From positions 62,001 to 126,000 of the forward strand of contig CAZHVS010000009.1 of NCBI GenBank assembly GCA_964536015.1: a stretch of 64,000 nucleotides of DNA. Reading direction: 5' to 3'. Source of the DNA: CAZHVS01 sp964536015. Lineage in GTDB: Bacteria; Bacteroidota; Ignavibacteria; Ignavibacteriales; Ignavibacteriaceae. Below, one piece after another: positions 44,941 through 53,261 of this stretch (position 1 is the stretch's first letter; each line of letters starts with the position of its first letter). A program made the translations under genes and the position numbers. Below the pieces are notes generated by a model that had not been told where the DNA came from, searched no databases, and saw only the letters and a program-made list of their open reading frames with translations.

Positions 44941-45264
44941 AACTCGAAACGCAGTTTCGAGAAACTTCCAGATAGAACATTCATCTATTAACATAAGACA
45001 GTCATAACTTAATTCAAGTTAAATACATAACATATTCTTAATCATTTGAAATATATTTAATCTCTACTTGTTGAGATTTAGAGTTTAATATTTTTTTATT
45101 TATTGTAAAATTTTACTTGACTTTCTGTTTTTTTTTCTTTTGCAAAGGAATTATCCACCGATGGGTTGTACTGAACTTTAATTCTATTTTTTTTAGACTA
45201 TGAAGATATTCGAAATTACTTTTTAATTAATATAAATAATCTGCTAAATAATAAGGGAGAAGAT
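44941..45264 (+). other. AT-rich intergenic stretch upstream of the propeller lipoprotein
   Basis: It opens with a second REP-like palindrome (CTCGAAAC-gca-GTTTCGAG, 44943-44961) and contains the 12-bp palindrome GTAAAATTTTAC (45105-45116). No gene is seen. AAGGGAGA at the end is the ribosome-binding site of the next gene. Confidence 0.6.
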
Positions 45265-46758
45265 ATGTTTCCCGGTTATGTTGAAACTATTATCAGGAAG
45301 AGTAAAAAAGAAGAAGAACCAAACAAGAGAAGAGAAAAAAGTGAAATAACAAACACAGATTCCAAACTAACCATAGAGCCAATAAACAAACAGGAGATGT
45401 TTGTCCCCGAAATTAACCATACAGGATTAAGTTTCCTGAAGCAAAGTAAAAACACCCAATACACACCTGCAACAAAAACAACAACAACTGTTATGAAGAT
45501 ACTGATACTGCTAACCGTTCTTAGTTTATATAGCTGTACAAAACCAAACGAGCCAACCGGAAACTTACTTAGCTTAACCGTTGAAGATGTTAGTTGTATC
45601 GAAGCCTGGCTAAACGTAAAAACAAATGGAGTAAACCTGCCAGCCAATGTAATACTTGAAAAGAACGGAAATAGTATACGGGCAATAACCTTAACAACAA
45701 ACGATACTACACTATACATAGACTCTTTACTACCAAAGCAGACGTATAGGTTTAAGCTAACAGGGGCTAACCTATTAATGAAAAGTAACGAAGCGATAGC
45801 AACAACGCTTGATACTACCAGTCACAACTTTACGTGGCAGAGCTGGACATTTGGGCAGAGCCGCAGCAGCAGTTTGTTATATGATGTAGCCATCATAGCT
45901 GAAAACAACATATGGGCAGTAGGGGAGATATATATGAATGACTCTCTTGGAAACCCAAACCCAACATTTTACAATGCGGTACACTGGGATGGACAGAGGT
46001 GGAACCTAAAAAAGATATATTATAAAGGAGTTATCTGGACAATAAGATGCGTCTTTGCCTTAAATGAAAATGATATTTGGTTTTCGGGATATATAAGGTA
46101 TGATGGAACAAAATTTATTGAGTTGCCAATACCAAGTATTTTAATGGGATGGCAAATCAACAAGATGTGGGGCAGTAGTAGTAATGACTTGTATGTAGTG
46201 GGAGATGGCGGTAACATAGCGCATTACGATGGAAGCAGTTGGACAAAGATAGAAAGCGGAACCAGTATGAGATTCCTCGATATTAGTGGCAAAGAAAAGA
46301 GCAATATTCTTTACGCAATAGCAAGTGAATTTCCTCATGATGTGAACAATTATTTTGTAGTAATAAATCAAGAAAAAAAAGTGAAAGAAATCAAGTTAAA
46401 TAATATACTTTATTCAAAAATTACAGTATGGAGTTGTGGGGAAAAAAATGTGTATCTAGGGGGGGCGGGACTAAGTAGAAGCATTGACGGGTGTAAGATA
46501 TGGAAAGAAGAAAGAGGCATAAGCAACTTATATATAAATAAGGTTAGGGGTTTATTATCAAACGACATAATTATTTGTGGCCATTTTGGTTTATTGGCAC
46601 ATTGGAATGGAAATAATTGGAAAGAATACTTAGATGAACCGGTAAAAAATAGTGATATAATTTATTTCTCTGTTGATTACAAAAAGAATATAGTAGTATC
46701 TACAGGATTAATTGAACAAGATGGATTAAAAGCTTATATCTTAATTGGAAAGAAATAA
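45265..46758 (+). CDS. Propeller-type lipoprotein with unusual N-terminal extension
   Basis: A 497-residue reading frame. The ATG at 45265 has a good AAGGGAGA, but residues 77-91 (MKILILLTVLSLYSC) form a lipoprotein signal peptide preceded by a 76-residue hydrophilic stretch. Either the ATG at 45493 is the true start (no Shine-Dalgarno) or two coding segments have been fused. The mature part has a fibronectin-like domain (about 95-180) and propeller-like repeats (NIWAVGEIYMNDS; DIWFSGYIRYDG; DLYVVGDGGNIAHYDGSSW). Similar proteins are often labelled 'glucosyl transferase' in Ignavibacteria without evidence. It is a paralogue of the truncated gene at 50.5 kb. Codon use is richer in ATA and ACA than in neighbouring genes. 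Confidence 0.8.
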   Translation: MFPGYVETIIRKSKKEEEPNKRREKSEITNTDSKLTIEPINKQEMFVPEINHTGLSFLKQSKNTQYTPATKTTTTVMKILILLTVLSLYSCTKPNEPTGNLLSLTVEDVSCIEAWLNVKTNGVNLPANVILEKNGNSIRAITLTTNDTTLYIDSLLPKQTYRFKLTGANLLMKSNEAIATTLDTTSHNFTWQSWTFGQSRSSSLLYDVAIIAENNIWAVGEIYMNDSLGNPNPTFYNAVHWDGQRWNLKKIYYKGVIWTIRCVFALNENDIWFSGYIRYDGTKFIELPIPSILMGWQINKMWGSSSNDLYVVGDGGNIAHYDGSSWTKIESGTSMRFLDISGKEKSNILYAIASEFPHDVNNYFVVINQEKKVKEIKLNNILYSKITVWSCGEKNVYLGGAGLSRSIDGCKIWKEERGISNLYINKVRGLLSNDIIICGHFGLLAHWNGNNWKEYLDEPVKNSDIIYFSVDYKKNIVVSTGLIEQDGLKAYILIGKK

Positions 46759-46768
46759 TTTTTATAAT

Positions 46769-46793
46769 ACCCGGGCGATGGCGACACCCGGGT
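46769..46793. repeat. GC-rich hairpin after the propeller lipoprotein gene
   Basis: ACCCGGG (46769-46775) pairs with CCCGGGT (46787-46793), loop of 11. The following sequence (TCTATTG) is not a T tract, so it is a weak terminator at best. Confidence 0.5.
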
Positions 46794-46889
46794 TCTATTG
46801 CAAATTCATAAACCATATAAGATAATACAGAATCTGCATTTAAAAATAGTAAATACTCGCCAAAATTAAAACCTAATGCAAGGTAAAAT

Positions 46890-49800
46890 ATGTTAAAAGG
46901 AAAGCATTTTTATAAAGTGTTTTTCTTCATAGTATTTTGTTTGTTATATAACAATAATACTTTTACACAATTATCAGGAATTTGTGGAAATGATACAAGG
47001 TATTTATCAACTAATTCTGCAGTAGGTAGAATTGTTATAGAAAATACTACGCCAATACCATTAGCTAGTTGCTTTCTAATTCCTAATGGTCTTTTGGTTA
47101 CAGCGGGACACGTGTCCGAAGCAATTAAAAGTACGACATACGACTGCTACGTTGAATTTAATATCCCAACAAACGGCTCACCCGTTGCTACAAGCAACAG
47201 GTATAAAATCAATAAATCAAAATGTGTTATAGGAGGAATTTCAGAGTTAGGCGATGATTGGGGTTATTTCGAAGTAGAACCAAATTCAGAAACTGGAGAT
47301 TATCCAATAACCAGACAAGGATGTTTATCATTGAATACGCAATTTCCTTTTTGTAACCCATGCTCAACAAGTGCGTTTGCAATTGGATATTCGAAAAACC
47401 CAAATCCCGCAATGGATTATATGTTGCAGTATTCTAACGGAATAATAATAGCTCATTATTCTGGTTATAACGGTATTCCTCCTTATATTGCATTTAATAT
47501 GGATGTAGATGCCGGGGCATCGGGGGGCACAATAATAGTGCAGTCGCAAGTTGTGGGTATTATTAGTAAGGGAGTCTGTAATCTTTATGGTTATAATGTA
47601 GCAACGAGTTTTAGATATGCTCCTATACTGCAAAGCCCAATCGGGATTGTGCAATCCATTTATGTTAACGTAAAAATAGAACAGGTACTTGAAAGTTCAA
47701 TAAATAAGATAGGAAATATTAATCGATGGTGGAATAATAACTTTATACCTATTATTAATGGTAGTTATCATAATTATTATCCACAAGAAATCATAACACT
47801 AAAAGCCGATTATGGTGTTGAATATGATAATAAATTTTATGAATGGGTACAAGCAACTGACAAAAGAATTATAAATAATATAAAAATCACTAGTAATCTT
47901 ACCAAGATTACTTCACAGTTTAAGCCAACAAAAGGATTAAGAGTAAAAAACAATTTTGATGAAATTAATAATAATAAGTTAACCAGTTACATTTTATTTG
48001 CAGACCCCTGGTTCCGTGATGCGATATCAGGATGTAATTCAACTCTAGTGAATAGATGTATTCCTTTAATGAATATTAATCAATCACCGTTTAATCTAAG
48101 TGTTTCTGGTAACCACCAAGGCGTCTTCTTAAATCAAGGTTGGCCGGGCTGGACTCCACCTTATTACTCCGTACAGACAATATCGCCGCAAACTATATCA
48201 TTATCACAAACTGTAGGACACACAATTTTTATTTTCAGGGATGGACAGGCACAAATGTACAATTTTAATATCCCAATAGCTTAACAACCGGCGTGGTGTT
48301 TACAGACAGTAATGCTGTTGTAAATGCAAATATGAAAGGCACACAACTTTCCAACACTTCATCCGCCTTTACAAACAACAGCCAGAGAAAGTTTATTAGA
48401 ACAAGAAAGTACAATAATGAACAGTGGCTTCATTGTGTATATGAGAGTATGAACAAAGTATGGTATGAGATAAGCACAGATAATGGCATAAACTGGAGTA
48501 TTGCAAATAACGGACAACCCTTAAATGAAGCAGATGGAAAATCACCTTCTGCAAGTGCATACGAAAGTAATGATGCAAATGGACACTATGTTGTAATAAT
48601 ATATGTACAGGATTTAGGTATTAATAATCGAAAAATCTTTGTAAAACTTTTTATTAATGGAGAATATAAATGTGAATCTGAAATAACATCAATTTCGTTA
48701 AATGATTGGTATCAGGATCCACGCCCTGTAGTAGCTTATGCAAATGGAGGAAAAGTACTTGTAGTATGGAAAAGGGGTCAGGGTTATGTTGATTCACCGG
48801 GGATTGTATTATAAGTATGGTTGTCTTACAACTTATTCAGGAAATAATGACTGGTACTTCACCTGGTATAATGCTGCGCAATTAGTAGAATATACATACC
48901 TTGGTTCATTCAATCCTTCAATCTCAACAAATTATTTTAACGGAATAAAATTTTATCTGTCATGGGAAAATAAATATTCGGGATCACAATCTTCAATAAA
49001 TTTCTGGAAAATATTAATCGTGGAAATGACCTTGAATTTTTAGATAATTATGAAGTTCAAAATTACCACATAACTTCTAATGGTAGTGGTTATCCACTTA
49101 ATTACAAATCTTCCATAAGCGATGTAAAAAATTCTATCTATTCAGGTGCCCAATTATGCTGGATAGGACAAAGAAGTTATTTTGATGATGAACTTGGAGA
49201 ATTAATAACCGAAAAGAGAACTTGTTTTTCGGATCCCGAAAATCCATATCAAACATGGATATTTGGTGACAATGAGATTAATTCGCCAAATATAAACCGA
49301 GTAATTGACCCGCTTACTGGAAATAGCATTTCTTATCATATTGCCTGGAGCGAAAAAAATGGAAATATTATTTCAAACAAATGTATAAACAACTCTTTGA
49401 CTCCAGAAAATATATTGGAATTAGGAACAACAGGTAAAGACATACAACTTTGTAATGGTTTTACTAATAGTAACAGCATATACAGTATTTCGTATAAGTC
49501 TGAGTCATTCCCATTTTATTTTACTACTTCACGCAGTATAGGTTCGCTGGGCTTAAGTAAAGAAAAAAATGTTGTAATCAGAGAAGCAAGAGAAGGTGTT
49601 GTAGTAAAAGATTCGGCACAATTTTATTTTGCATTTGGAGATGTTAAGGTAAATGAACAAAAAATTGGGTTCAGGATAATCCCGGATACAATTAGGTTGA
49701 ACAACCTTCAATTAATAAACGCATATCTTGAAACTGAACCATTTTTGCTATCTGATAATTCAGATTTTAATTATAGTGTTCAATATGGAATAAGTGACTC

Positions 49801-50374
49801 TCTCTCAGCAATAAGTATATTAAATGAGAATGATAAAATAACTTTCAAATTGGAACTAATAGATGCAAGCACAGATGTCATTATTGGTTCATATGATAAT
49901 GTTGAGTATACTAGGAATATTATATTTCAATATAAAAATTTAGGATATGAAGTAAATACAGAAGGAATTGGAAATAGAATTGTTAAACTCAGACTTATAT
50001 TAGAGTCTAACTTTGATGCTTTCTATGCTTTGTCATTAAAATATTCAACTAATAATCTTTTATTGAAAAAATACTTCAAGCAAATAAATTATCAGGGAAG
50101 CCTTGAGGTAAAGGATTATAATCTTTCACAAAATTATCCCAACCCGTTTAACCCTATAACCACAATATATTACCAGATACCGAAAGGAGAAAAAGTAACA
50201 CTAAAGGTATATGACATACTAGGCAACGAAGTATCAACATTAGTAGAAGAGTATAAAGAAAAAGGAAGATACACGGCAACGTTTGATGGAAGCAAGTTAT
50301 CAAGCGGAGTGTACATATACTCGCTTGTAGCCGGAGAGTATAAGAAAACAAACAAAATGATGTTGCTGAAATAA
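46890..50374 (+). pseudogene. Trypsin-like protease/T9SS cargo gene broken by three frameshifts
   Basis: Four consecutive open segments join into one protein of about 1161 residues if three single-base changes are restored: a lost base near 48270 (MYNFN to YPNSLTTG), a gained base near 48806 (DSPGI to YYKYGCL), and a lost A in the run near 49008 (NFWK to NINRGND). Corrected length is exactly divisible by three. The N-terminus has a signal peptide-like segment, then a trypsin fold with TAGHVS (H74), DDWGYF (D122/D123) and DAGASGGTI (S211). A middle region of about 650 residues, sialidase-like in feel, and a T9SS signal (LSQNYPNPFNPITTIYYQ to KKTNKMMLLK) follow. The uninterrupted first segment (46890-48284) could still yield a protease without a sorting signal. 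Confidence 0.82.
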
Positions 50375-50534
50375 AACATTGATTTCAACCTCCCACTCAA
50401 ATCCTTTTCCTTGCTAAGGAGATGGATTCAGGGGCAGGTGCGGAACGGAAGTAGGCTTGTCAAGTGAAGACAAGGGCAGGTGCGGTGATAAAGATTAGTA
50501 TGTAGATTATTTAATAGTTATTCACAACCCTTGT
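50357..50534 (+). repeat. 178-bp direct repeat, copy B
   Basis: Identical to 44763-44940. Here its first 18 bases are the true end of the broken protease/T9SS gene; its last base is immediately followed by the truncated propeller gene. Confidence 0.95.
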
Positions 50535-51125
50535 GTGGGCAATGGCGGTAACATAGCTCATTATGATGGAACAAACTGGACAAAGATAAATAGCGGAACA
50601 ACAGTTGATTTGATGGATGTATGGGGTGGTAAAGATGGAAAGGTAATCTGGGCATGCGGGTATAACTCCAATTATGCACTAACCACATTGGTAAAGATAA
50701 GCAACTCAACAGTAACAAAAATATATGAAGGCTCACCGAATGAGCAAAGTAATAATATATATGTTGGATTAATTGGATCGTGCTGGTTTTATCAAAACAA
50801 ATATCTGTATCTGACAAATGGGCAGGAGATTCTGCGGAAAGAAATCAACAGTAACGAATTTAACATAGAATCATTTGCAGAAAAGTTAAGTGACTTAATA
50901 TATTCAATAAGAGGAAACGGAAGAAATGATATTTGGGCTGCCGGTCAGAATGGATTAGTAGGACATTATAATGGATATAGTATTAAAGAATACACAGAAA
51001 CAAAAAAAATGGATGATGTGTATTATTCTTCAGGTTATAAAACCAACACATATATATGTGTTGGTTTCAGATATACTAGTGTATTTGATGTAAAGGCAAT
51101 AATAACCATAGGGAAAAAACAATGA
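50535..51125 (+). pseudogene. 5'-truncated paralogue of the propeller lipoprotein
   Basis: The 196-codon frame opens at the repeat boundary within VGNGGNIAHYDGTNWTKINSGT, which aligns with VGDGGNIAHYDGSSWTKIESGT in the middle of the 45.3-46.8 kb gene, and continues colinearly to a similar end (AIITIGKKQ versus AYILIGKK). Signal peptide, fibronectin-like domain and first propeller repeats are missing. GTG at the junction could serve as a start but has no Shine-Dalgarno. Its TGA overlaps the next ATG (51122). It is most simply a remnant created when the repeat-flanked block formed. Confidence 0.8.
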
Positions 51126-51297
51126 AAACAAAAAATATATCAGAGCGTTCCCTACCATTATACTAACAATAACAACAGCGGCAGTGTTCGCACCACTGCC
51201 GCATAAGTGTAAACTAAAGGAATCACTGTCTTGCCAAACAGCAGAATTATGCCTTTTTGTTTACAAAACAATTAAATCAACTAGTTTAAAATATTAA
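51122..51297 (+). pseudogene. Possible frameshifted small ORF
   Basis: ATG 51122 overlaps the preceding stop (ATGA) and encodes MKTKNISERSLP before a stop. A +1 shift reads on as IILTITTAAVFAPLPHKC to KSTSLKY, giving a hydrophobic, signal-like segment. The 9-bp GC-rich hairpin GCGGCAGTG/CACTGCCGC (51178-51202) lies inside it, so the stretch may instead be a palindromic element. Low confidence. Confidence 0.3.
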
Positions 51298-51320
51298 AAA
51301 TCAACTGAAGGAAAAACAAA

Positions 51321-51449
51321 ATGAAAAAACTCATTTCAATTTTAATTATTCTTTTAATGGCATTTGCAATTATTGCACAGGAAGAAAAACATCAAAGTAG
51401 ACCTGGTCTAATAGTAATCTATAAATTTAGGAGGATTATCCACAGTTAG
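51321..51449 (+). CDS. Short secreted peptide or 5' remnant of an exported protein gene
   Basis: A 42-codon ORF with GAAGGA ahead of the ATG. Residues 1-19 (MKKLISILIILLMAFAIIA) are a good signal peptide, leaving a mature part of only 23 residues beginning QEEKHQ. Exported proteins of this lineage often start this way, so it is probably the beginning of a lost gene rather than a functional peptide. Confidence 0.45.
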   Translation: MKKLISILIILLMAFAIIAQEEKHQSRPGLIVIYKFRRIIHS

Positions 51450-51486
51450 CTGACTTAAAGAAAAATAAAATTTTTTTAAATTTTTC

Positions 51487-51517
51487 TTGCCTTATTGTAT
51501 GTTTTACCTTAATTTTG
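51487..51517 (+). promoter_or_regulatory. Bacteroidetes-type promoter of the dcw cluster
   Basis: TTG (51487-51489), 20-bp spacer, TAATTTTG (51510-51517). The predicted start site is near 51524, inside the candidate MraZ operator. Confidence 0.7.
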
Positions 51518-51540
51518 TGGTGTAGTGGGTAAAAGTGGTA
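51517..51540 (+). promoter_or_regulatory. Candidate MraZ operator
   Basis: Three GTGG-type half sites start at 51517 (GTGGTG), 51525 (GTGGGT) and 51535 (GTGGTA), directly at the predicted transcription start. MraZ is known to bind short direct TGGG-type repeats upstream of mraZ. Spacing here is 8 and 10 bp rather than uniform. Confidence 0.55.
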
Positions 51541-51571
51541 GAAAATCCCATGAAATTATTAAGGAAAGAAA

Positions 51572-52009
51572 TTGTTTAAAGGACATTTTGTACATACTCT
51601 TGACGCAAAAGGAAGATTAAGTATTCCTGCAAGACTGCGTAAATACATATCTGCAGAAGCAGATAATTCATTTGTAATGATTCAAGGAATCGACAGATGC
51701 ATTGATTTATACCCAAAAGATAACTGGCTGTTGATAGAAGAAAAATTAAAACAGTTAAATAATTTTGATCAAAAGCAGCAGCGTTTTCTTCGTATCATTC
51801 TTCAAAATGCGCACGAAGATAAAATGGATGGGCAGTCCAGGATATTAATTCCACAAACATTACTACAGCACGCAAAAATTGAGAACGAAGTTCTCCTGCT
51901 TGGCACTCTAAAAAAGATTGAATTGTGGAATCCGAAATATTATGAAGAGTATCTCGAAAATTCTTCGGAGACCTTTGAACAAATTGCACAGGAAGTAATG
52001 AGAATTTGA
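51572..52009 (+). CDS. mraZ: Transcriptional regulator MraZ
   Basis: A 145-residue MraZ with two SpoVT/AbrB-like halves: FKGHFVHTLDAKGRLSIPARLR at the N-terminus and DKMDGQSRILIPQTLLQHAKI in the second half. The start is TTG, with AAGGAAAG just upstream. In characterised bacteria MraZ represses its own dcw operon by binding direct repeats before mraZ; such repeats are present here. It is the first gene of a tightly packed cluster and its stop overlaps the rsmH start (TGATG). Confidence 0.95.
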   Translation: MFKGHFVHTLDAKGRLSIPARLRKYISAEADNSFVMIQGIDRCIDLYPKDNWLLIEEKLKQLNNFDQKQQRFLRIILQNAHEDKMDGQSRILIPQTLLQHAKIENEVLLLGTLKKIELWNPKYYEEYLENSSETFEQIAQEVMRI

Positions 52010-52932
52010 TGAATGATTTTCATCAGCCTGTTTTATTAAAGGAATCGGTTGATTTCCTTGTAAACCAAAAGCAGGGATTTTATTTTGATGCCACGATGGG
52101 GTTCGGGGGACACTTAGAAAAGTTCTTAAATATATTGAGTCCGGATTCTACCATTGTATCGACTGATGTTGATGCTTTTGCATTCAATAGTTGTAAAGAA
52201 AAATTCGGTAAGGATAAAAGAGTTAGACTTTACAACTTCAATTTTGCAAAAATCGATATTATTTCTAAAATTGAATCGATTAAAGGTTACAACGGTATTT
52301 TTGCTGACCTCGGTGTCTCATCTTTCCAGATAGATGATCCTTCCGAAGGTTTTACTTTCAGAACACGGGCTTCGCTTGATTTAAGAATGGATAAGACAAA
52401 AAAAATAAATGCAGCAGACCTAGTTAATACTTTGGCTGAAGAAGAACTGGTAAAAATTTTTTTCCAGTACGGTGAAGAAAAAAACGCAAAAAAGATTGCA
52501 AGAAGAATTACAGATACAAGGAAAATTAAATCAATAAAAACAACTTTAGAATTAGTAGAATTGATAACAAAAATTACACCGCAAAAATTTTTAACAAAAA
52601 CTTTGTCAAGAGTTTTTCAGGCTCTCCGGATTGCGGTAAATGACGAACTTGAAAATCTGAAATTGTTTTTGAATAAAGCAGTCGATTTGCTTTTACCCGG
52701 AGGAAGACTTGTGGTTATTTCTTATCATTCCTTAGAAGACAGAATTGTAAAAGATATTTTTAAGTATGAATCTTTAAGTTGTATCTGTCCGATAGATTTT
52801 CCTGTATGCAATTGCAATAAACAACAACGATTGAGAATATTAACAAGAAAACCCGTTGTTCCTTCTAAAGAAGAAATTGCAGCTAACCGACGTTCGAGAA
52901 GTGCCAAACTAAGAGTTGCTGAAAGAATATGA
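52009..52932 (+). CDS. rsmH: 16S rRNA (cytosine-1402-N4) methyltransferase
   Basis: A 307-residue RsmH (MraW). The start is ATG 52009, overlapping the mraZ stop. Motifs are HQPVLLKESVDFL, FDATMGFGGHLEKFL (SAM), GIFADLGVSSFQIDDP, GFTFRTRASLDLRMD, FQALRIAVNDELENL and SYHSLEDRIVKDIF. It methylates C1402 of 16S rRNA near the ribosomal P site. Its stop overlaps the ftsL-like start (ATGA). Confidence 0.96.
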   Translation: MNDFHQPVLLKESVDFLVNQKQGFYFDATMGFGGHLEKFLNILSPDSTIVSTDVDAFAFNSCKEKFGKDKRVRLYNFNFAKIDIISKIESIKGYNGIFADLGVSSFQIDDPSEGFTFRTRASLDLRMDKTKKINAADLVNTLAEEELVKIFFQYGEEKNAKKIARRITDTRKIKSIKTTLELVELITKITPQKFLTKTLSRVFQALRIAVNDELENLKLFLNKAVDLLLPGGRLVVISYHSLEDRIVKDIFKYESLSCICPIDFPVCNCNKQQRLRILTRKPVVPSKEEIAANRRSRSAKLRVAERI

Positions 52933-53261
52933 GTAAAAGTTCAAAGTCCTCTATATGGAAATCGTTTGTAGCAATTTTTACTGTAATGATTTTCATCTTA
53001 TCGTATGTAGGACTAAAATTAAAAATTGATTCGATGAAGAAAGAAATCGTAATTCTTAATGAGAAACTTGCATTATTAAATGACAGCAAAACAGGACTTA
53101 TAGCCAGACACCAGATACTGACATCTGAAGAAAGAATTACGACTATAGCAATTAATGAACTTGGACTGGATTATTATCACGCTGTTCCGATGGTAATAAA
53201 AATTAATAAAGAAGAAATTGAAAAAATTGAAGACCTTATAAATAAAAAATATGAACATTAA
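52929..53261 (+). CDS. ftsL: FtsL-like cell division protein
   Basis: A 110-residue bitopic protein: short basic cytoplasmic tail, one membrane helix (about residues 12-30, FVAIFTVMIFILSYVGLKL), and a coiled-coil leucine-zipper-like extracytoplasmic part (SMKKEIVILNEKLALL). Sequence identity in this family is low; the assignment rests on position between rsmH and ftsI, size and topology. FtsL links FtsB/FtsQ with FtsW/FtsI in the divisome. It overlaps ftsI by 11 bp. Confidence 0.8.
   Translation: MSKSSKSSIWKSFVAIFTVMIFILSYVGLKLKIDSMKKEIVILNEKLALLNDSKTGLIARHQILTSEERITTIAINELGLDYYHAVPMVIKINKEEIEKIEDLINKKYEH

Noticed and set aside
45105..45116. GTAAAATTTTAC as a regulatory site
   Set aside because: A 12-bp AT-rich palindrome is easily found by chance in such AT-rich intergenic DNA, and no second copy was noticed.
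46769..46793. Rho-independent terminator after the propeller lipoprotein gene
   Set aside because: The stem is strong but no T tract follows on either strand, so it is listed only as a hairpin.
49397..50374. Independent gene starting at 49397
   Set aside because: The frame stays open far upstream (to about 49008) and encodes a continuous sequence that joins the preceding segments; it is the end of the broken protease/T9SS gene.
44763..50534. Composite transposon or insertion sequence defined by the 178-bp repeats
   Set aside because: Neither copy encodes a transposase or has terminal inverted repeats, and no target-site duplication is seen; each copy begins in coding sequence of a sorting domain.
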